From the NCBI GenBank assembly GCA_008360975.2, contig CM039184.1, forward strand, positions 52,604,797 through 52,668,796: a DNA stretch of 64,000 nt, written 5' to 3'. The stretch is from Lichenostomus cassidix. Taxonomy: Eukaryota; Chordata; Aves; Passeriformes; Meliphagidae. Every line of letters begins with the position of its first letter. The stretch's first letter is position 1. Under the pieces are notes generated by a model. That model ran no database searches. It was given only the letters and a program-made list of their open reading frames with translations, and was not told where the DNA came from. Shown piece after piece: positions 25,739 to 38,212 of the stretch. The position numbers and the translations under genes are program-made.

Positions 25739-25774
25739 ACTGACACTGTTCGTGTCAGTATGCACTGTGCAGTG
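25739..25774. repeat. Two adjacent small hairpins
   Basis: ACTGACAC (25739-25746) and GTGTCAGT (25752-25759) form an exact 8-bp inverted repeat around a 5-nt loop. Immediately downstream CACTG-TG-CAGTG (25763-25774) forms a second. No protein-binding function can be assigned from sequence alone. Confidence 0.7.
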
Positions 25775-26387
25775 ACACAAACGTTTAAGGACACACCCTC
25801 AGGTAAAGAACCATTTTCCTAGCATGAACAAACTGAATTGCAGATCAGTCTAACACTAACGAATAGTGTTTATGGCACCATTTAAATTTTATAAAAGAGA
25901 CACAAACCCACGAACTTTTGGAAAGGAAATGCAACCAGCTGAATCATGTTTGCATTAGCAGAAACCTCTGAGGTCATCTCTTAAAGCCTTTGAATTCATA
26001 ACAGCCACCATCTTCTTTTGGTGCAAGAACTAGATGGGTGTTTCTGACCATTCTTATTTCTATTTCAACCTCCATAAAGAAAAGCTATTGTAACAAACTA
26101 TTTTCATTTCACAATCTATGCCTTCTATCCAAGCTTTTAGAGTAAAGAACTAAAATCCAAACACAATAGGATGCTTGAATATCAGAAGGGTAATTTCTTT
26201 AAACTCTTAACCTATTTCTTCATTCCAAATTATTTGTATGAAATACAAATCTTCACCCATGTCACCTCTTTAGTTTCAAAATTATCAAAGTAATTACAGA
26301 TGATGATTCAATAGTATATTAATTCACCATTTGAATATCTGGTATTGCATAATAATGTTTTGAACGCTCTTAAAAACTGATTCCACC

Positions 26388-26388
<1 letters not shown>

Positions 26389-26418
<30 letters not shown>
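26389..26418. repeat. Poly(A) tract, 30 bp
   Basis: Uninterrupted run of 30 A followed by GAAAGG. The upstream sequence does not resemble a known retroposon or processed transcript. Confidence 0.9.
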
Positions 26419-26420
<2 letters not shown>

Positions 26421-27977
26421 AAGGAAATTGCATCCAGGGCCTTTCTCAGGCAATATCTTTGGAAGTTTTCAAGCAAGTTGCCTATTAAAGGAAAGAGATT
26501 ATAAGGTTTATAAGAAACAAGTTTTCCCCTTACCTTGGCAGTTTATCAGTCAGCAATTATAGTAGAATATCTGGTAGGGTTTCTACACTCTATATTCCCT
26601 TATCTAAAATCTCCCTGTCTGCAAAGTAATATTATTCTAATAATTTTAAAGTAAAATCTCATTTGCTAGTTCTTCTTCCTGCTGCACCTCTCACATCTAC
26701 CCCCAGTTAGATATCTTGGGCTTGATAAGAACCAGGTGTGACTGTGGAAGATTCTTCTCTGAAGGCTTGCACCATTTCATCCACAAAGGAAATGGTACCC
26801 ATGGCAACTCTTAATGCAAATATATAAAGGCAACTTCTGATTCAATAGTGGTTGAAATTAAAGAAAACCTTGCATTTCAACAAAGGATTTCCCTAGTTAC
26901 CTGGGAGTTTTGAAAAACTGTACTATGCTGCATCATAGTCTCTGGCTGCTAATAATTTTATCTGGACTTGTGCTATTTCAAACTTCCAGAAAGGACAATT
27001 GCTTACCTAAATCAAAATATTTTTCTTAACTGGTCAGTTTTCCCTGAGGTGTTGCTAAATGTATTTCTGATAAATTTGTAATCATGAGCCAAATGATTGA
27101 TACCACTCTTTTAGAAAAAGATGCATGATTGTTAGGCAATAATATTAACTTCCCAGCAGGGTATTTATGGATATGAAATAAGCCCCTGCTGTGCTCTAAA
27201 ATTCACAGGGTGAGAGTCTCAGCTCCTGTAAGCCCAGATGTACTTTTGAAAATGATGGATCTGTACTATCTTAAATTACTTACAGATCTATCCCAACACA
27301 ACAAAGACAGAGAAATCTTCAAGGAAGCTGTACTTGCCAGCTCTGTTTGAAAGACTTTTCCAAATATTTATAAATACCTTTTTTTCTTTGTTTTCCAGCT
27401 AAGACTGGCATGTGACTTTAATCAATTGGACTTCAGTAAACTTCACACCTCTGTTCTGTAGTGGTCTGTTAAGCTGTTAAGGCTTGTGAAGCTTTGTAGG
27501 GTTTCAGATAGGCTGTTTTTGCTGACAGTGGCTGTTTCCAGTGTGCAGTAGCTCCACATATAGGAATAACTCAGGCCTGAGGGAATTAAGTAGAAGGGTA
27601 GATTTTAATAATGTTGTACACAGTGTTACAGAGAATTGAATTATTAAAGTATGAGCACAGCTCTTTAATATTTAGCAAAGGGTCCAAATATCCCCATGGC
27701 TAATGTTCTATAACACCCTTCAGGAAGTTTTGTTGATCTAAATTGCTACCTAAATACCTAAATCACTTGAATGGGAAGAATTGTCCATGTTTAGATGATC
27801 TAAACAACCAAATTGTAGCTCAGACAACATCTAAGCCAGGCTTCACTACATGCAAAAGAAAATGGAATGGGTGATATCCTGCCCTTGTCTGGGCTTAAAA
27901 CTAAATGACACTGAGATTCACAGTCAAGTATTACTCCATTATTTACAAACCCATCTTGATGGCAGCAAGAGCCCTTC

Positions 27978-27991
27978 TTTTTTTTTTTTTT
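27978..27991. repeat. Poly(T) tract, 14 bp
   Basis: Mononucleotide run, with no associated element seen. Confidence 0.8.
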
Positions 27992-28220
27992 AATGAATTT
28001 TGATTTTTTCTCTCATTTGATTGTACCTTTAGGTGTTCCTCCAGGATATAAATAATGTCTATTCTAGACTACCCTCGTTTTCAGAGGGGTCTCAAAATAT
28101 AAACTCAAATACCTTAGGAAAGATGTTCTGTCCCCAAAATCATGGCCTATTTGAACAGCAGCAGCTCCCATGACAGAGAGATCTATCTCTATCTGTACAG
28201 CTTAGGCTGTACCACCAGGT

Positions 28221-28450
28221 AGAAAGGATGTATAAGGATATCTAAAGCAGAAAGGTTCTGTAAGGATATATAAGCCAAGCAGTCAGCAGATGTGCAAGAC
28301 AAAATTGAATATTGCCAGATATTAAGCTGTTCTCAGACAGCAAGGGGGAGCAAGGTTCTGCTGTTTTTTGGGGGATGGCTTATTTGTCTTCTGCATTAAG
28401 AATCAGTAAATAAAATGCACAAGTGGCGCAAAACTCAGGATTCTTTGTCA
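28221..28450 (+). mobile_element. Possible old LTR fragment
   Basis: Two diverged copies of a 28-bp unit (AGAAAGG...AAGGATAT...AAGC) lie at 28221-28248 and 28249-28276. The second carries a TATA-like ATATATAAG (28266-28274). About 135 bp later AATAAA (28409-28414) is followed by GCACAAGTGGCGCAAAACTC and TTCTTTGTCACCCGGG, which looks like R/U5 of avian retroviral LTRs. No clear TG...CA ends or target-site duplication can be placed, so boundaries are guesses. The alternative is unique sequence with chance signals. Confidence 0.35.
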
Positions 28451-30164
28451 CCCGGGAATATAAAACACTCAGAGTAGAAGGTTTTTAATCTTGCAACTAC
28501 ATTTTATGTCCAAAATATAGGTTTCTTAGACTACAGCTGCATTAGCAAATTGATCAGGGCTTAGACACAGGCTGTAGGGCTGGCTTTACTTGCTGAATAT
28601 GTGGGCAAATAACAATCTTCAAAAAAATGCCTGGAGAATGCTCAGGGAATAGCATGGATTTAGGACAGTTCCTGGTAGAGGGAATTTTCCCAGTATGCAT
28701 GATGGTAACCCTGTTTTGGAGAGTGATTGGACAGCATTTATTGAAATTATTATAACCTGAGTCATATAAATTTTAAGGAGGGAAAGGAGTTGTGTGTCAT
28801 CACTTTCTGTGTCTAAGAGCATAAAGTAAGGTTGTGGAGGTAGTGGTAATGCAAATAGTCATCTAATTTTTACATTAATTATCCTTCAATAACATAAGTG
28901 TCCATGTCTCAAAGTACCTAGCATTGTGTCTCAAATGTACATTTATAAGCCAACAATTAATAAACCTTCCTCAGCAGGAATGAGAAGACTTTTATACATC
29001 GTATAATAAAGTGTTTGTGCTTTGAAAGTATTCATGAATTATGACCTTATTCCCAAAATATTTTAAAACAGTATGTCCAGTATGTTTTCCTGGTGTGCAC
29101 ATTTTTATACACATTATACAGATAATAAGTTCAGCTTGAATTTTTCAGCTACTGTTTTGAAAATACAAGTAATCACATAGGTCATGATCCCTGGGTTTAA
29201 TTAGGTGACCATACTGAAAACATTTTATATAAAGATCCAGATAAATAAAACAAGGTCAAAACACTAACTCATTTTCCAGAGGAGAAATGTCCTCTATATG
29301 TAATTTTTGCTAGCAAGGAACAAAGGTTGTAATAACTTTTACCAAAAGGAGTAACAACAGAAGACTGTGAAGTGGAAGAAAGATCTTACAAATGTGGTAT
29401 ACAATTCTAAAGGAGAAAAATCTAAATTACTTTTAATTTGGCTATCCAGAAATGTTTGTATATGATTTATCTTTTTGTTGCAGCTGGAATCAACTGTAAA
29501 GGTAAATTGCTGAAGAAGCAGTTTACTAACCTAGTTTATTCCCATTAGACAACACTGCCTTATAATGAGTAATGGGAAAACAAGTCTCATTTTTTATGCA
29601 TGATGTATCCATTTATGTAGCCTTTACAGACCCAAATATATATGTCTGCATCTATGAATACTGTGCAGTCAATTCTGTTTTAATTTTTATAAAACTAGGC
29701 TTCTATATTTAAAATAAGTGTCACTGTAGTTTTTATAGCAAATCCTTGAAACATGGCCTAAACTTACTAAACTTCACATTAAAATATCCTCATTAAAAAT
29801 TAAATTTCATGCTTTCTTTGTAGGACAAATCTTATGTAAACATTTCATAATGCAAAATATTACAAAATTTTCTATTAAGCTATCAAGTGAATAAAGAAAC
29901 AGCAGAAAGCTCAGAATGAACTGTCCCTTGGAACAACTTGGCTTTTGCAATTGTTAAAAAGTTTGAGGACTTTCTAAACCAGAGGCTGTGCCCCTGCCTT
30001 GTTTACTAGCTAATTGTGTACTCATCCTCCCTTAATCTGTCTAATCTTTTTACTAATCTAATTTCTTTTTGACATTCACAATATCCCAGCATAATGAGTT
30101 CTACAATTTCAACACTAGAGATAAAAATTGTACAGAAATATTGTAACTTGTTAAAAATGAAGAC

Positions 30165-30181
30165 TTTTTTTTTTTTTTTTT
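30165..30181. repeat. Poly(T) tract, 17 bp
   Basis: Mononucleotide run. Read on the opposite strand it is an A tail, but the adjacent sequence is not a recognisable retroposed gene. Confidence 0.85.
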
Positions 30182-31547
30182 AGAAATACAAGAACAGTCC
30201 AGAAGGTCAACACAAGGCTTGGTGCACGTGTTCACTTTCAGTGATGAAGAACAGGATGCTCAGACAAGACCTGGGGAAGGAAAGCAGAGCAGAGAGACCA
30301 ACAATAAATATTTAAATATAGAGAGTGATCTGGAAAAAGTGAAAATCTTGTAGGATGATTCAAAAGCTTTACTTGCATTTAAGGAGACTTGTTGAACCAG
30401 TCTGTCAAGCAGGCTGTCTAAATGTCCTTGTCATCATTCCAGCCTGGAGGCTGGAATATCGCCCACAGGGCATGTGTTTGCACCTCTTACCTCCCCCCAG
30501 GCTCTTACACAAGTGAGTTATGTAAAGATTTAAGGGAAAGTCTGTTTATGCTCCTTTTCATACCATTCTTTCTCACAACTGAGAATATTTTGTTACACAA
30601 GATAGAGTTACAGAGCTGGGTGATAGCAGGATGAGGAATGTAACAGCAAAATATGGGCAGTTGAAAACGGTTCAGCTGAGATCCAGAAAATGCAGGCAAT
30701 GAAGAGAGTGTATGTCAGAAGGCTGCCAAAAATGGCAGAATCTTAGAGAGGAAAGGTCTGTCTAACACAATCTGCCTTGGGGACATGTCAAGCAGCAAAA
30801 GAATTGTGAAGGAAGGGGCAGTGTGATAAGTTCACGTGGCTTCTTCTGTTCTAAAATAGAATGGTGTTCCCTGAGAGATAAATGCATTATTCAGAAGGCA
30901 TTTCAGGTCTTGGCCAAGGCTGGACTCGAGGATACATATAGAAGTCTGCACACAGAAGTAACCATTTCCTTGTTAGTTGCTTGCATTTGCAGAATGCGTT
31001 AATGGCAGTCAAGGATTAGCATTGCTAATTTCAGTGGCATTTTTTGAAAAAGAGATGTGGGAGCTATCATTTACTCCATTTATCATATCATTTATCATTA
31101 TCATTTAGCCTTTTTAGTGAGGGTATGGGAAGAAAAATGGGGAAACAGCACTTTTACTTCCCTTCAAGTAGAGAAGAGAAAACTGAAATTGGAGACTGAA
31201 TCAGAAAATACCAATGCACTATGCTACCTGAGACGCAGCCGAGATGTAATTGAAAGAGAAAAGTATTGTAGCTTACAGTGGTAAGCCTAGTTGTAGACAA
31301 TAGAACATATAAAGTGAAGATGTAAAGCAGATGGTGAACAATGTTCAGTGGGGAGGTCAAATTTTTGCAGATACCAACATTTTAGGATTGTTAGTATTTA
31401 ATATACGTGTTACGAAAATAGCTGAGTGGTAGAACTTGTATATATTATAGGGAAAAATATTTTGCATACTATGTAAAATCCATGATGTTGAAAGTTTAGT
31501 TCTGTCTTCTGAACTCTACAGCTCTTGTTTCTTCTGGATATTTCTCA

Positions 31548-31670
31548 CCTTATCTCAAGTTTTCTTCAGCTTGTTTACTGAATTTTCAGTCTGCTTGCTC
31601 AGGAGATTCTTAAACCAGAGCAAGCAGACTAAAAATTCTGTAAATAAACTGAAGAAAATGCAAGATAAGG
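31548..31670 (-). repeat. 123-bp near-perfect inverted repeat (hairpin)
   Basis: The left arm 31548-31600 (starts CCTTATCT, ends AGTCTGCTTGCTC) pairs with the right arm 31618-31670 (starts GAGCAAGCAGACT, ends AGATAAGG) around a 17-nt loop. By hand alignment 45 of 53 positions are complementary without gaps. On the reverse strand four of the eight remaining positions become G-U wobbles, leaving four mismatches (two adjacent). On the forward strand only two become wobbles, so a reverse-strand RNA would fold better. Pairing stops abruptly at both outer ends and no flanking target-site duplication is visible. It could be a microRNA-type precursor, a small palindromic DNA element (MITE) or an inverted duplication. 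It matches no microRNA I can recall. The 86-codon reverse frame at 31610-31870 overlaps by chance. Confidence 0.9.
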
Positions 31671-34600
31671 GCTAGTGTGTTCAAAAAGAAAGAAGAGCTG
31701 CAAATACCTTGGCAAGGAATTAACTCTTCACAATATCTACACACATGTACATACACTATCTGAATTTGTGCTTCCTTCATGTACATTAAGCAGATTTTAT
31801 ACAAAGTGGCAAGTCTGGCTTGTCCTACATACCATGCATAACAGTGCATCAGCCACTCACTGTTTCCCATTTAATTAAATAGGAAAGCCATAAGTAAACT
31901 GCTGACAAAGAGGCAATATCACAGACAGGCTCAGTGGCTGTCCCTGTATCTAATTAATTTAAAAACAATACAACTAGCTGAGAAGAGAGAGCAAAATGTA
32001 CGTATTTTTGAACCCATTTATTCTCATATATGTACAAACAAAATAACATCCTCATAAAATCAGATTAACAAACTACAAATAGAGTGGTAAAGGAATACAT
32101 TTTAAATGTTCTGTTACTGTTCTTTTAGAAGGTTCATTCCACTGAAATTGGCTTTTGTGAGATCTTAAGGAATAAAAAGCTCCCTCATGCACTGCTTTCA
32201 ATTCTCTCTTCGTCTGTAAAAACAAGCCAAGGAATGGTTTAATTTACTGTTGATCACTGGGGAGAAAAAAAGGAATGCAAAATTTAAATGACATTCACAC
32301 ACAAAGTTAATAGCTTTTATCACTCTCAGAAGGCAAGTGTAGAGGAAGTATTACTTCATATAATATACGACCTGCTTTCAGCTTTATTGTCTTCAAAAGT
32401 TAAGGCACTGCAGCAAATGTGCATGGGCTTAAGACATACAGTTGTCTTACCGAAGGAATAGCTGTGGGTCTTATAGTGTACTGGATTTTACTATTATCAA
32501 AGAGGTATTTAGTACTTTGAATTCACAGATTTCAAATTCCTGAGCTGAGTGACTTGACAACGTAACAGCCAGCAAGGGCAAAATGCAGACAGGCTGGGAG
32601 TGAGGCTGGGAGTTGGGTCTGAGACACTGGAAGTCTCACAAAAGGTGGGGGACAGATCTCCAAAGTCCCAGTCTAGTGCACCTACTTTACACATTGTTTC
32701 CTTCAAGAGGAAAAGAAAAAGAAAAACAAAAAAAGCAAGCTGAAATAATATAAAAAAGGTACATGAAATTAAACCTTCACATTTTGATCACAACCTGCCT
32801 GATAACACGAAAAAGAGAGTTTTTTTTTTTTTACATTTCAATTCCTATCAAGGCAAAACTTGGGCAATTACTTGTCAGAGTTCTTGAACAGTGCAAGAAG
32901 TAGCACAGGTGAAAGACCCATGCTAGAGTACAGTTTATCTCCCTAATTAGAGCACTCTTTTCTGTGAGTTAAGAGGCTTTAAATCCTTCTGATGAATTGG
33001 TCAGGAGTTTGGCCTTGGTTGGCTCTGGAAAAAAGATAAGGAAATGGTCACTCATGAAATCTAGCTCTTATCTGTTACTTATAATGGGTCTCAGTCAGAA
33101 AAGATATTTAATTTTTAATCTAACAAAGAAACAAAGTCTAGCAGAGCCATTTCATTCAGCTGATCAATGTCTGTTGTTTAAATTTCTTATTTGGAATAAC
33201 CCCATGACACAAAACAATAACAGCTATGACAACCTTTAATATTTTTTGAAACACTTGTGCAGTAACTTCTTATATTCATATATTTTACTTGGAAAGTAAA
33301 CCATCTAGTATCTGCCAGCATAATTTCTATATAGGTATTCATAGTTACTCCTGCATATATTACTCTATTTTTCACTTCAGTTGTGTGTTCCAGGAGGTAG
33401 TTTTTGCCTTTAGATTCACTCAGTTCCACGGGGCTGTAAATATAAATCTGCAGCCAAACTAACTTGATTTCAAGGAGGTTTTTTCCCTCGTCATCATCTG
33501 AGGATAGAAGATGCAATTAATGCGATGGAACCATAGCAGATATCCAGTAATACTATTACCAACTGGCTAGCTCAGCAGTATGTTTTCAGCATTTTTATGG
33601 CATAGCAAACATGGGAGAGATCCCTTTCTGTCAGACCAAATCAGCTGCATAATCCAAAGAACAGCAGTAAGTGCACACAAAGCACCAGCAGAGTTAATGC
33701 TACTATCAATATGCTTTTCAGTTTTCTCATCAAACTACACACTGTTCCCTCCATATATAAAAAACAATCTTTCATCCTTTCCATTTATTACTGTAGGTAA
33801 TAACAATAATTTGCCCACTGATGCCTTCCTCTATTAAAAAAATTATCTCTTAGGGAAGGATGAGTAGTAGGACATCCTCATTAATACCAGCAGAATCAGT
33901 TAAAATCCAGTGAATATCAAATTTAGTAATGACAATGTGTGAATAGTAAATAGAGTTGATTGTTACTTACATCGAATAGTGCTTATTTATGTATGTTTCT
34001 CTAAAACAGCCTCATCAGAGTATGACCCAAAAGAATGAATTTATGCCTTCCAGCCCATCAGCACCATCTACTGTGACTTGGCATAACAACAGTCTTTCCA
34101 CAATAAGCACAAGTTTCAGTTCTTTGCCTTTTTTTTCCTTAACATTTGTCTTTCTTGGGATTTTTTTCCAAGCTATTGCTCCAGAACAGCCTATCAAAAA
34201 TAGGTTTTCATTCGAAATTTCTGAAAAGTTTTCTGAAAATGTGACTATTTCTTCTTCAGAAGAAATTATCCTGCAGACTTCAACTGGTTGAATAATTTTA
34301 GAGTTTTGAAAATGCTTAAGGTGGTAACATATGTTCAGTTTTCCTTGGTTTTCACTCTCAGAGTAGGGGGAAATCAGGAAAAGAATAAAATTTTTAAAAA
34401 GATTTTAAATCCAGCATAACCTAAGTCCCTAGAATCCATTCCTGAAAATGAAACTATAGTACTCTCATGCCTGGTCAGTGTTGAATAGAACAGGTCTGGC
34501 AGAATTTCATGAGGTTATCAAGTAGATGCCAGATTTCCAACCTAATCCTCCCACACAATGCATTCATAATTTTGCTCCTAAGGCAGAGAGTTCTCTTTAT

Positions 34601-37600
34601 AGCCTAAATACCATCAGGAAAGAGGTTTAAACCGTTTGATAAAGGCTAGAGATTTGCTATCTGTCATCAGATCTAATTTTAGCTATATAACTTTCTCTTT
34701 TGTCTGCTTCCTTTCTTCCTTTAATTCAAAGATAGATGAATCTGCAAATCTCTCTGCAGATTTTTGTTAGACTAATGGACTCACTGTCTTAAAAACCCTT
34801 CAGTTAAATCTCATCAGTTTATTCATATTCAGTCTGGCACAATAGCAATGGCTGAAGTGACTGTTCTGACTCCAGAATAATGCTTGGGCAAATGAAAAGA
34901 AATAAGCTTTCTGACATGATTCAACAGGGCCTGACACATTCTGGCTACACAGGGTATAGTGTTTATGAACTCAGGATGAGGAAAAGAGCCACCGTGATGA
35001 AAATAAACAAAAATTAGCTATGAGAAAAAAAGGACCTAAATTTTTCTCCTGGAAACTGCCGCAAAGCCTAAATTTCCCCCTTTAGTTCTCTCCAGAATGA
35101 ATAGTCTAGCACAAGTCACACTGGTCTCTCAGACAACCTTGTCAATCAGCTTATTTGTGCCATTTTCAAAACTATGCCTACATGTGCTTGCCTTCATGGG
35201 TGTAATAAACTTTATATGCTTTATTTTTCAGATATTAAATCATTTAAAAGTGGTTTGCCATACCTGGTATGTAGGACGTAGATTAAAAATGTCTTTTTAA
35301 TATTTTAATTTCTTTTAAAAGGTTTCTAAAACGCTTCCCATACTTTCTTTTAGTGACTTGAAATCACAAATTTCTAACATTATCTGATTAATTGTGTGCC
35401 AGTCTGGTTTATAGAATAGCTACTTCTTTTCCAGACAGGCAGGCAAATCTAGGAAAACCCAGGAAATAGAAATACATAATTGCATCCTTCAAATATATAA
35501 GCAAAACAAACTAATATTTTATATGACCTCTTCATTCTTAAAAGACAGATATTTACTTTTGTTGCAATCACAAAGTATTGGTACAGGAACATTTTCTTTT
35601 CAGTATGTCCTTCACATTCTCCCCTGCAGTCTCTTGATACTTAATATATTCTTTTCTTTTAGCTTCCAACTCCTCTTTTACCTGTCCATCAACTCTCCAT
35701 TCCATAGATCCAAGCATGCTTTTCAGTCTTTTTTTCTTTTTTTTTCCTAGACAAAAGGAGGTTGTGTTTTTTATTCTTTTCACTGCAGTAAGAGGAGATG
35801 GAACTTTAATGGCTTTAATAAAACTTTTCTCCTGTACTCCAATGTTAAGCTACCCTTTCCACATACTGTATTTTGCTGTGTAAAAATTATTCTCTACTAA
35901 AGGTAAAGTTTTTCTACATCGGTAATTGATTACATTTTTAATATTCATTAATTCATCCATATTGGATATTTTCAGTGTAGCACAGACATTAAATTACCAT
36001 TATGAGGCAGGAGTTTAAATGAGCTAGTCATAATCTTGAGATTAAGAATATTCACACAATAAAAACTCAGAACACAATAGTGCAACACTTACTCAAGCAC
36101 TGACTGTTTTACATAGCTACAAATGTTAAACATAAATGTACTAATCTTATAACATTTATACTGTATCTTTTAAAATACTGAATATGTGGTATATATTATG
36201 AATAAAAGCCCAGACCATTGTCCAGTTTGAAATCAGTGGACCTACTATAATACATTTAATTCAGTGGGCTATGTCTAATTTAAATAACTGTAGGATAATG
36301 TTTTAAGCAGGACTACAGTTGGTGAGGTGGGCAAGATCTGGAGCAGGTGAAAGCATTAGCCTTTTAAAAACTGACAGAGGGTTGGATTTTCATTCAGGTA
36401 GTCTCTGATGAGTTTAAAGAATAAATTCCAAAAATGTTGTCATGTGATCTCATGAAGGAAGAGTCCTTCAATATTAGAAAGAATCACTCAGTCAACACTG
36501 GCTGAGCAATAAAAAAAAAAGATTTGTCAGCATTAGTTCATGGATTAAAATACCTCAGGTACAGTTGACAAAGGCATTTGAAGTGACAGCTGACGTGTAA
36601 AAGGTTCAGACAAGAAAGCTCAAAGATATCGTTCAGCTTCTGTGCAAGAAATTACTAAGCAGAATAAGGACTCTTCAATCTGAAAAAGAGGTTAATTATG
36701 GTACAGAGTGAAGAGAATATAGAGTATAGTGTATGGGATCTGACTTTCATGAGCTGACTTAATAGGCTTTTCCCCATCTTTTACAATAAAAGAACTATGA
36801 AGAATCAACGGAAGGTAGCAGATTCAACAATAACAATTAAAACTAAAACTAATAATTCACCCAGCAGGAAGCCTGAGACTGCTGTTGCCAAAAGTTCTTA
36901 TTTGTGCTGGCAGTCTATATGAGGTCCAGGGACAATAATCACAGAAAAAAATCCACTGAGAAATAATAAATATTTCAAAGTCCCCTGTGTAGCAAAGTGG
37001 AGACTGAAAAATAGAAGGAAGATACTCTTTTCCAGCAATCCTCTTACAGACATTCTTGGAAAGGGTAAGGATTAAAGAAAACTATCAGAAATGAGAAACT
37101 TGAAATTGTGCTGAAAATTTGAATATGCACAAAACTCAATATAATAAAACAAGGTCTTGCATTAATCTTGGGTGTGATGCATCCCTGGTGTTCTTATGTT
37201 CAAACTCTGAGTCCTTTATTTCTCCCTGATGTTTTTGGGGGGTTTTTGTCTCTTTTATCACCAGCTTTTATCTGCTGTTTAGAGATCCTTTAGGTACAGC
37301 CAAGTTCATTTAATCTTTCACTGCAGGTAGAATTGACCAATGTGAATTATTCAAACCAAAACACATACCCTTATACCCCAGTGAGATTCTACATTAATGA
37401 TTACCTATCTTGTAATACATATTTTAAAGTTTTAAAATTATTTAGTATTAATGAAAAGTGATAACTTTTTAGCAACGATCATGGACATACAACCATGGGC
37501 CACTTAATACCTAATTACTGGTTTTCATAAGACAGTATTGCTGAACCTCATGCTTGGAAATGGAGCCAGTTATAAGTAAATAGGCCTAATTTCAAACTGG

Positions 37601-38212
37601 TAAAGAGTTCATGTGTCTTTTTAAAATTTTTATATTTATCTAGTGAAAGAGAATGGCTTCTTGCAGGATAAGTCTTTTTATATAAACATAAGCCTGTTTT
37701 GATGTTCCTGCAACTATTAAAATTAATTATATTGAAATATGCCTTGTTTTTCCTAGATTCACTGTGCTGGGTTTGTGACTATGCTGTGAACTTGCAGAGA
37801 TGTCCATAAGTGAAAGCAAAGGCATATCCCAAGATATTTCCAGTTGTACTACAGGGCACTCTCACTTTAGAAAGCAAAATGAACAAAAAGCCTAAAACTG
37901 TTCCTCCATTTCTTCCTCATTTTTATTGCCAGACATGCTTCACAGCATAAAGCATGTATATCACTCATCCCAAATTCATCTTGATCTGTTTTCTCCATCA
38001 GTTCATCAGCAGTCTGAGAGCACTCAGTATATCAGGTTTCCCATTAATTGAAGCCCTTTTCTGATGCCTAGATTCACACTGGCAGAAACAGACAATTGTC
38101 TGATCAGAAGCCCATGTTATGTAAAGCTACCAAGCCACTCAATAACAGCCTAAATGAGACATTGATTCAAACACAACCCAATGAGCTAACAATTGGCTTT
38201 ACATGTCTGAGT
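31671..38212. other. Unique AT-rich non-coding interval
   Basis: About 6.5 kb with no supportable exon. Frames of 100-109 codons (33989-34291 forward, 33187-33516 reverse) have no family resemblance and biased, low-complexity composition. The only recognisable element is an old CR1 remnant at about 36655-36900. Confidence 0.55.
36655..36900 (+). mobile_element. Ancient CR1 3' region remnant
   Basis: The order of motifs follows the forward 3' region of old CR1 elements shared by reptiles and birds. It runs CTCTTCAATCTGAAAAAGAG, then TTTTCCCCATCTTTTACAAT followed by AAAGAACTA, then GAAGGTAGCAGATTCAA, then TTCACCCAGCAG and TGCTGTTGCCAAAAGT. In the family these read CTTCAGTCTGAGGAGAG, TTTACCCCTTCACATAACACAAGAAC, AGGCAGCAGGTTTAAA and GATGTTGTGAAGGCCAAAAGT. 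Divergence is high. An alignment to a repeat library is needed to set the edges. Confidence 0.45.

Larger units (their letters stand above)
21049..31547. other. Unique AT-rich non-coding interval
   Basis: About 10.5 kb without a supportable gene. It contains the AT-palindromic duplication at 22304-22421, a TTA microsatellite at 25310-25331, small hairpins at 25739-25774, an A30 run at 26389-26418, T runs at 27978 and 30165, and a possible LTR at about 28221-28450. A somewhat GC-richer stretch at about 24890-25120 matches nothing I recognise. All open frames are under 100 codons and resemble nothing. Confidence 0.55.

Noticed and set aside
26360..26450. Processed pseudogene suggested by the A30 tract
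   Set aside because: The upstream sequence has no coding frame or recognisable transcript and no flanking target duplication.
30100..30181. Retroposed gene on the reverse strand suggested by the T17 tract
   Set aside because: The adjacent sequence is AT-rich with no coding or non-coding RNA similarity.
33187..33516. Reverse 109-codon frame
   Set aside because: No domain and no supporting context; this length is expected by chance over 64 kb and six frames.
33989..34291. Forward 100-codon frame rich in Ser and Phe
   Set aside because: The hydrophobic stretch comes from a T-rich tract; there is no family resemblance and no splice signals in context.
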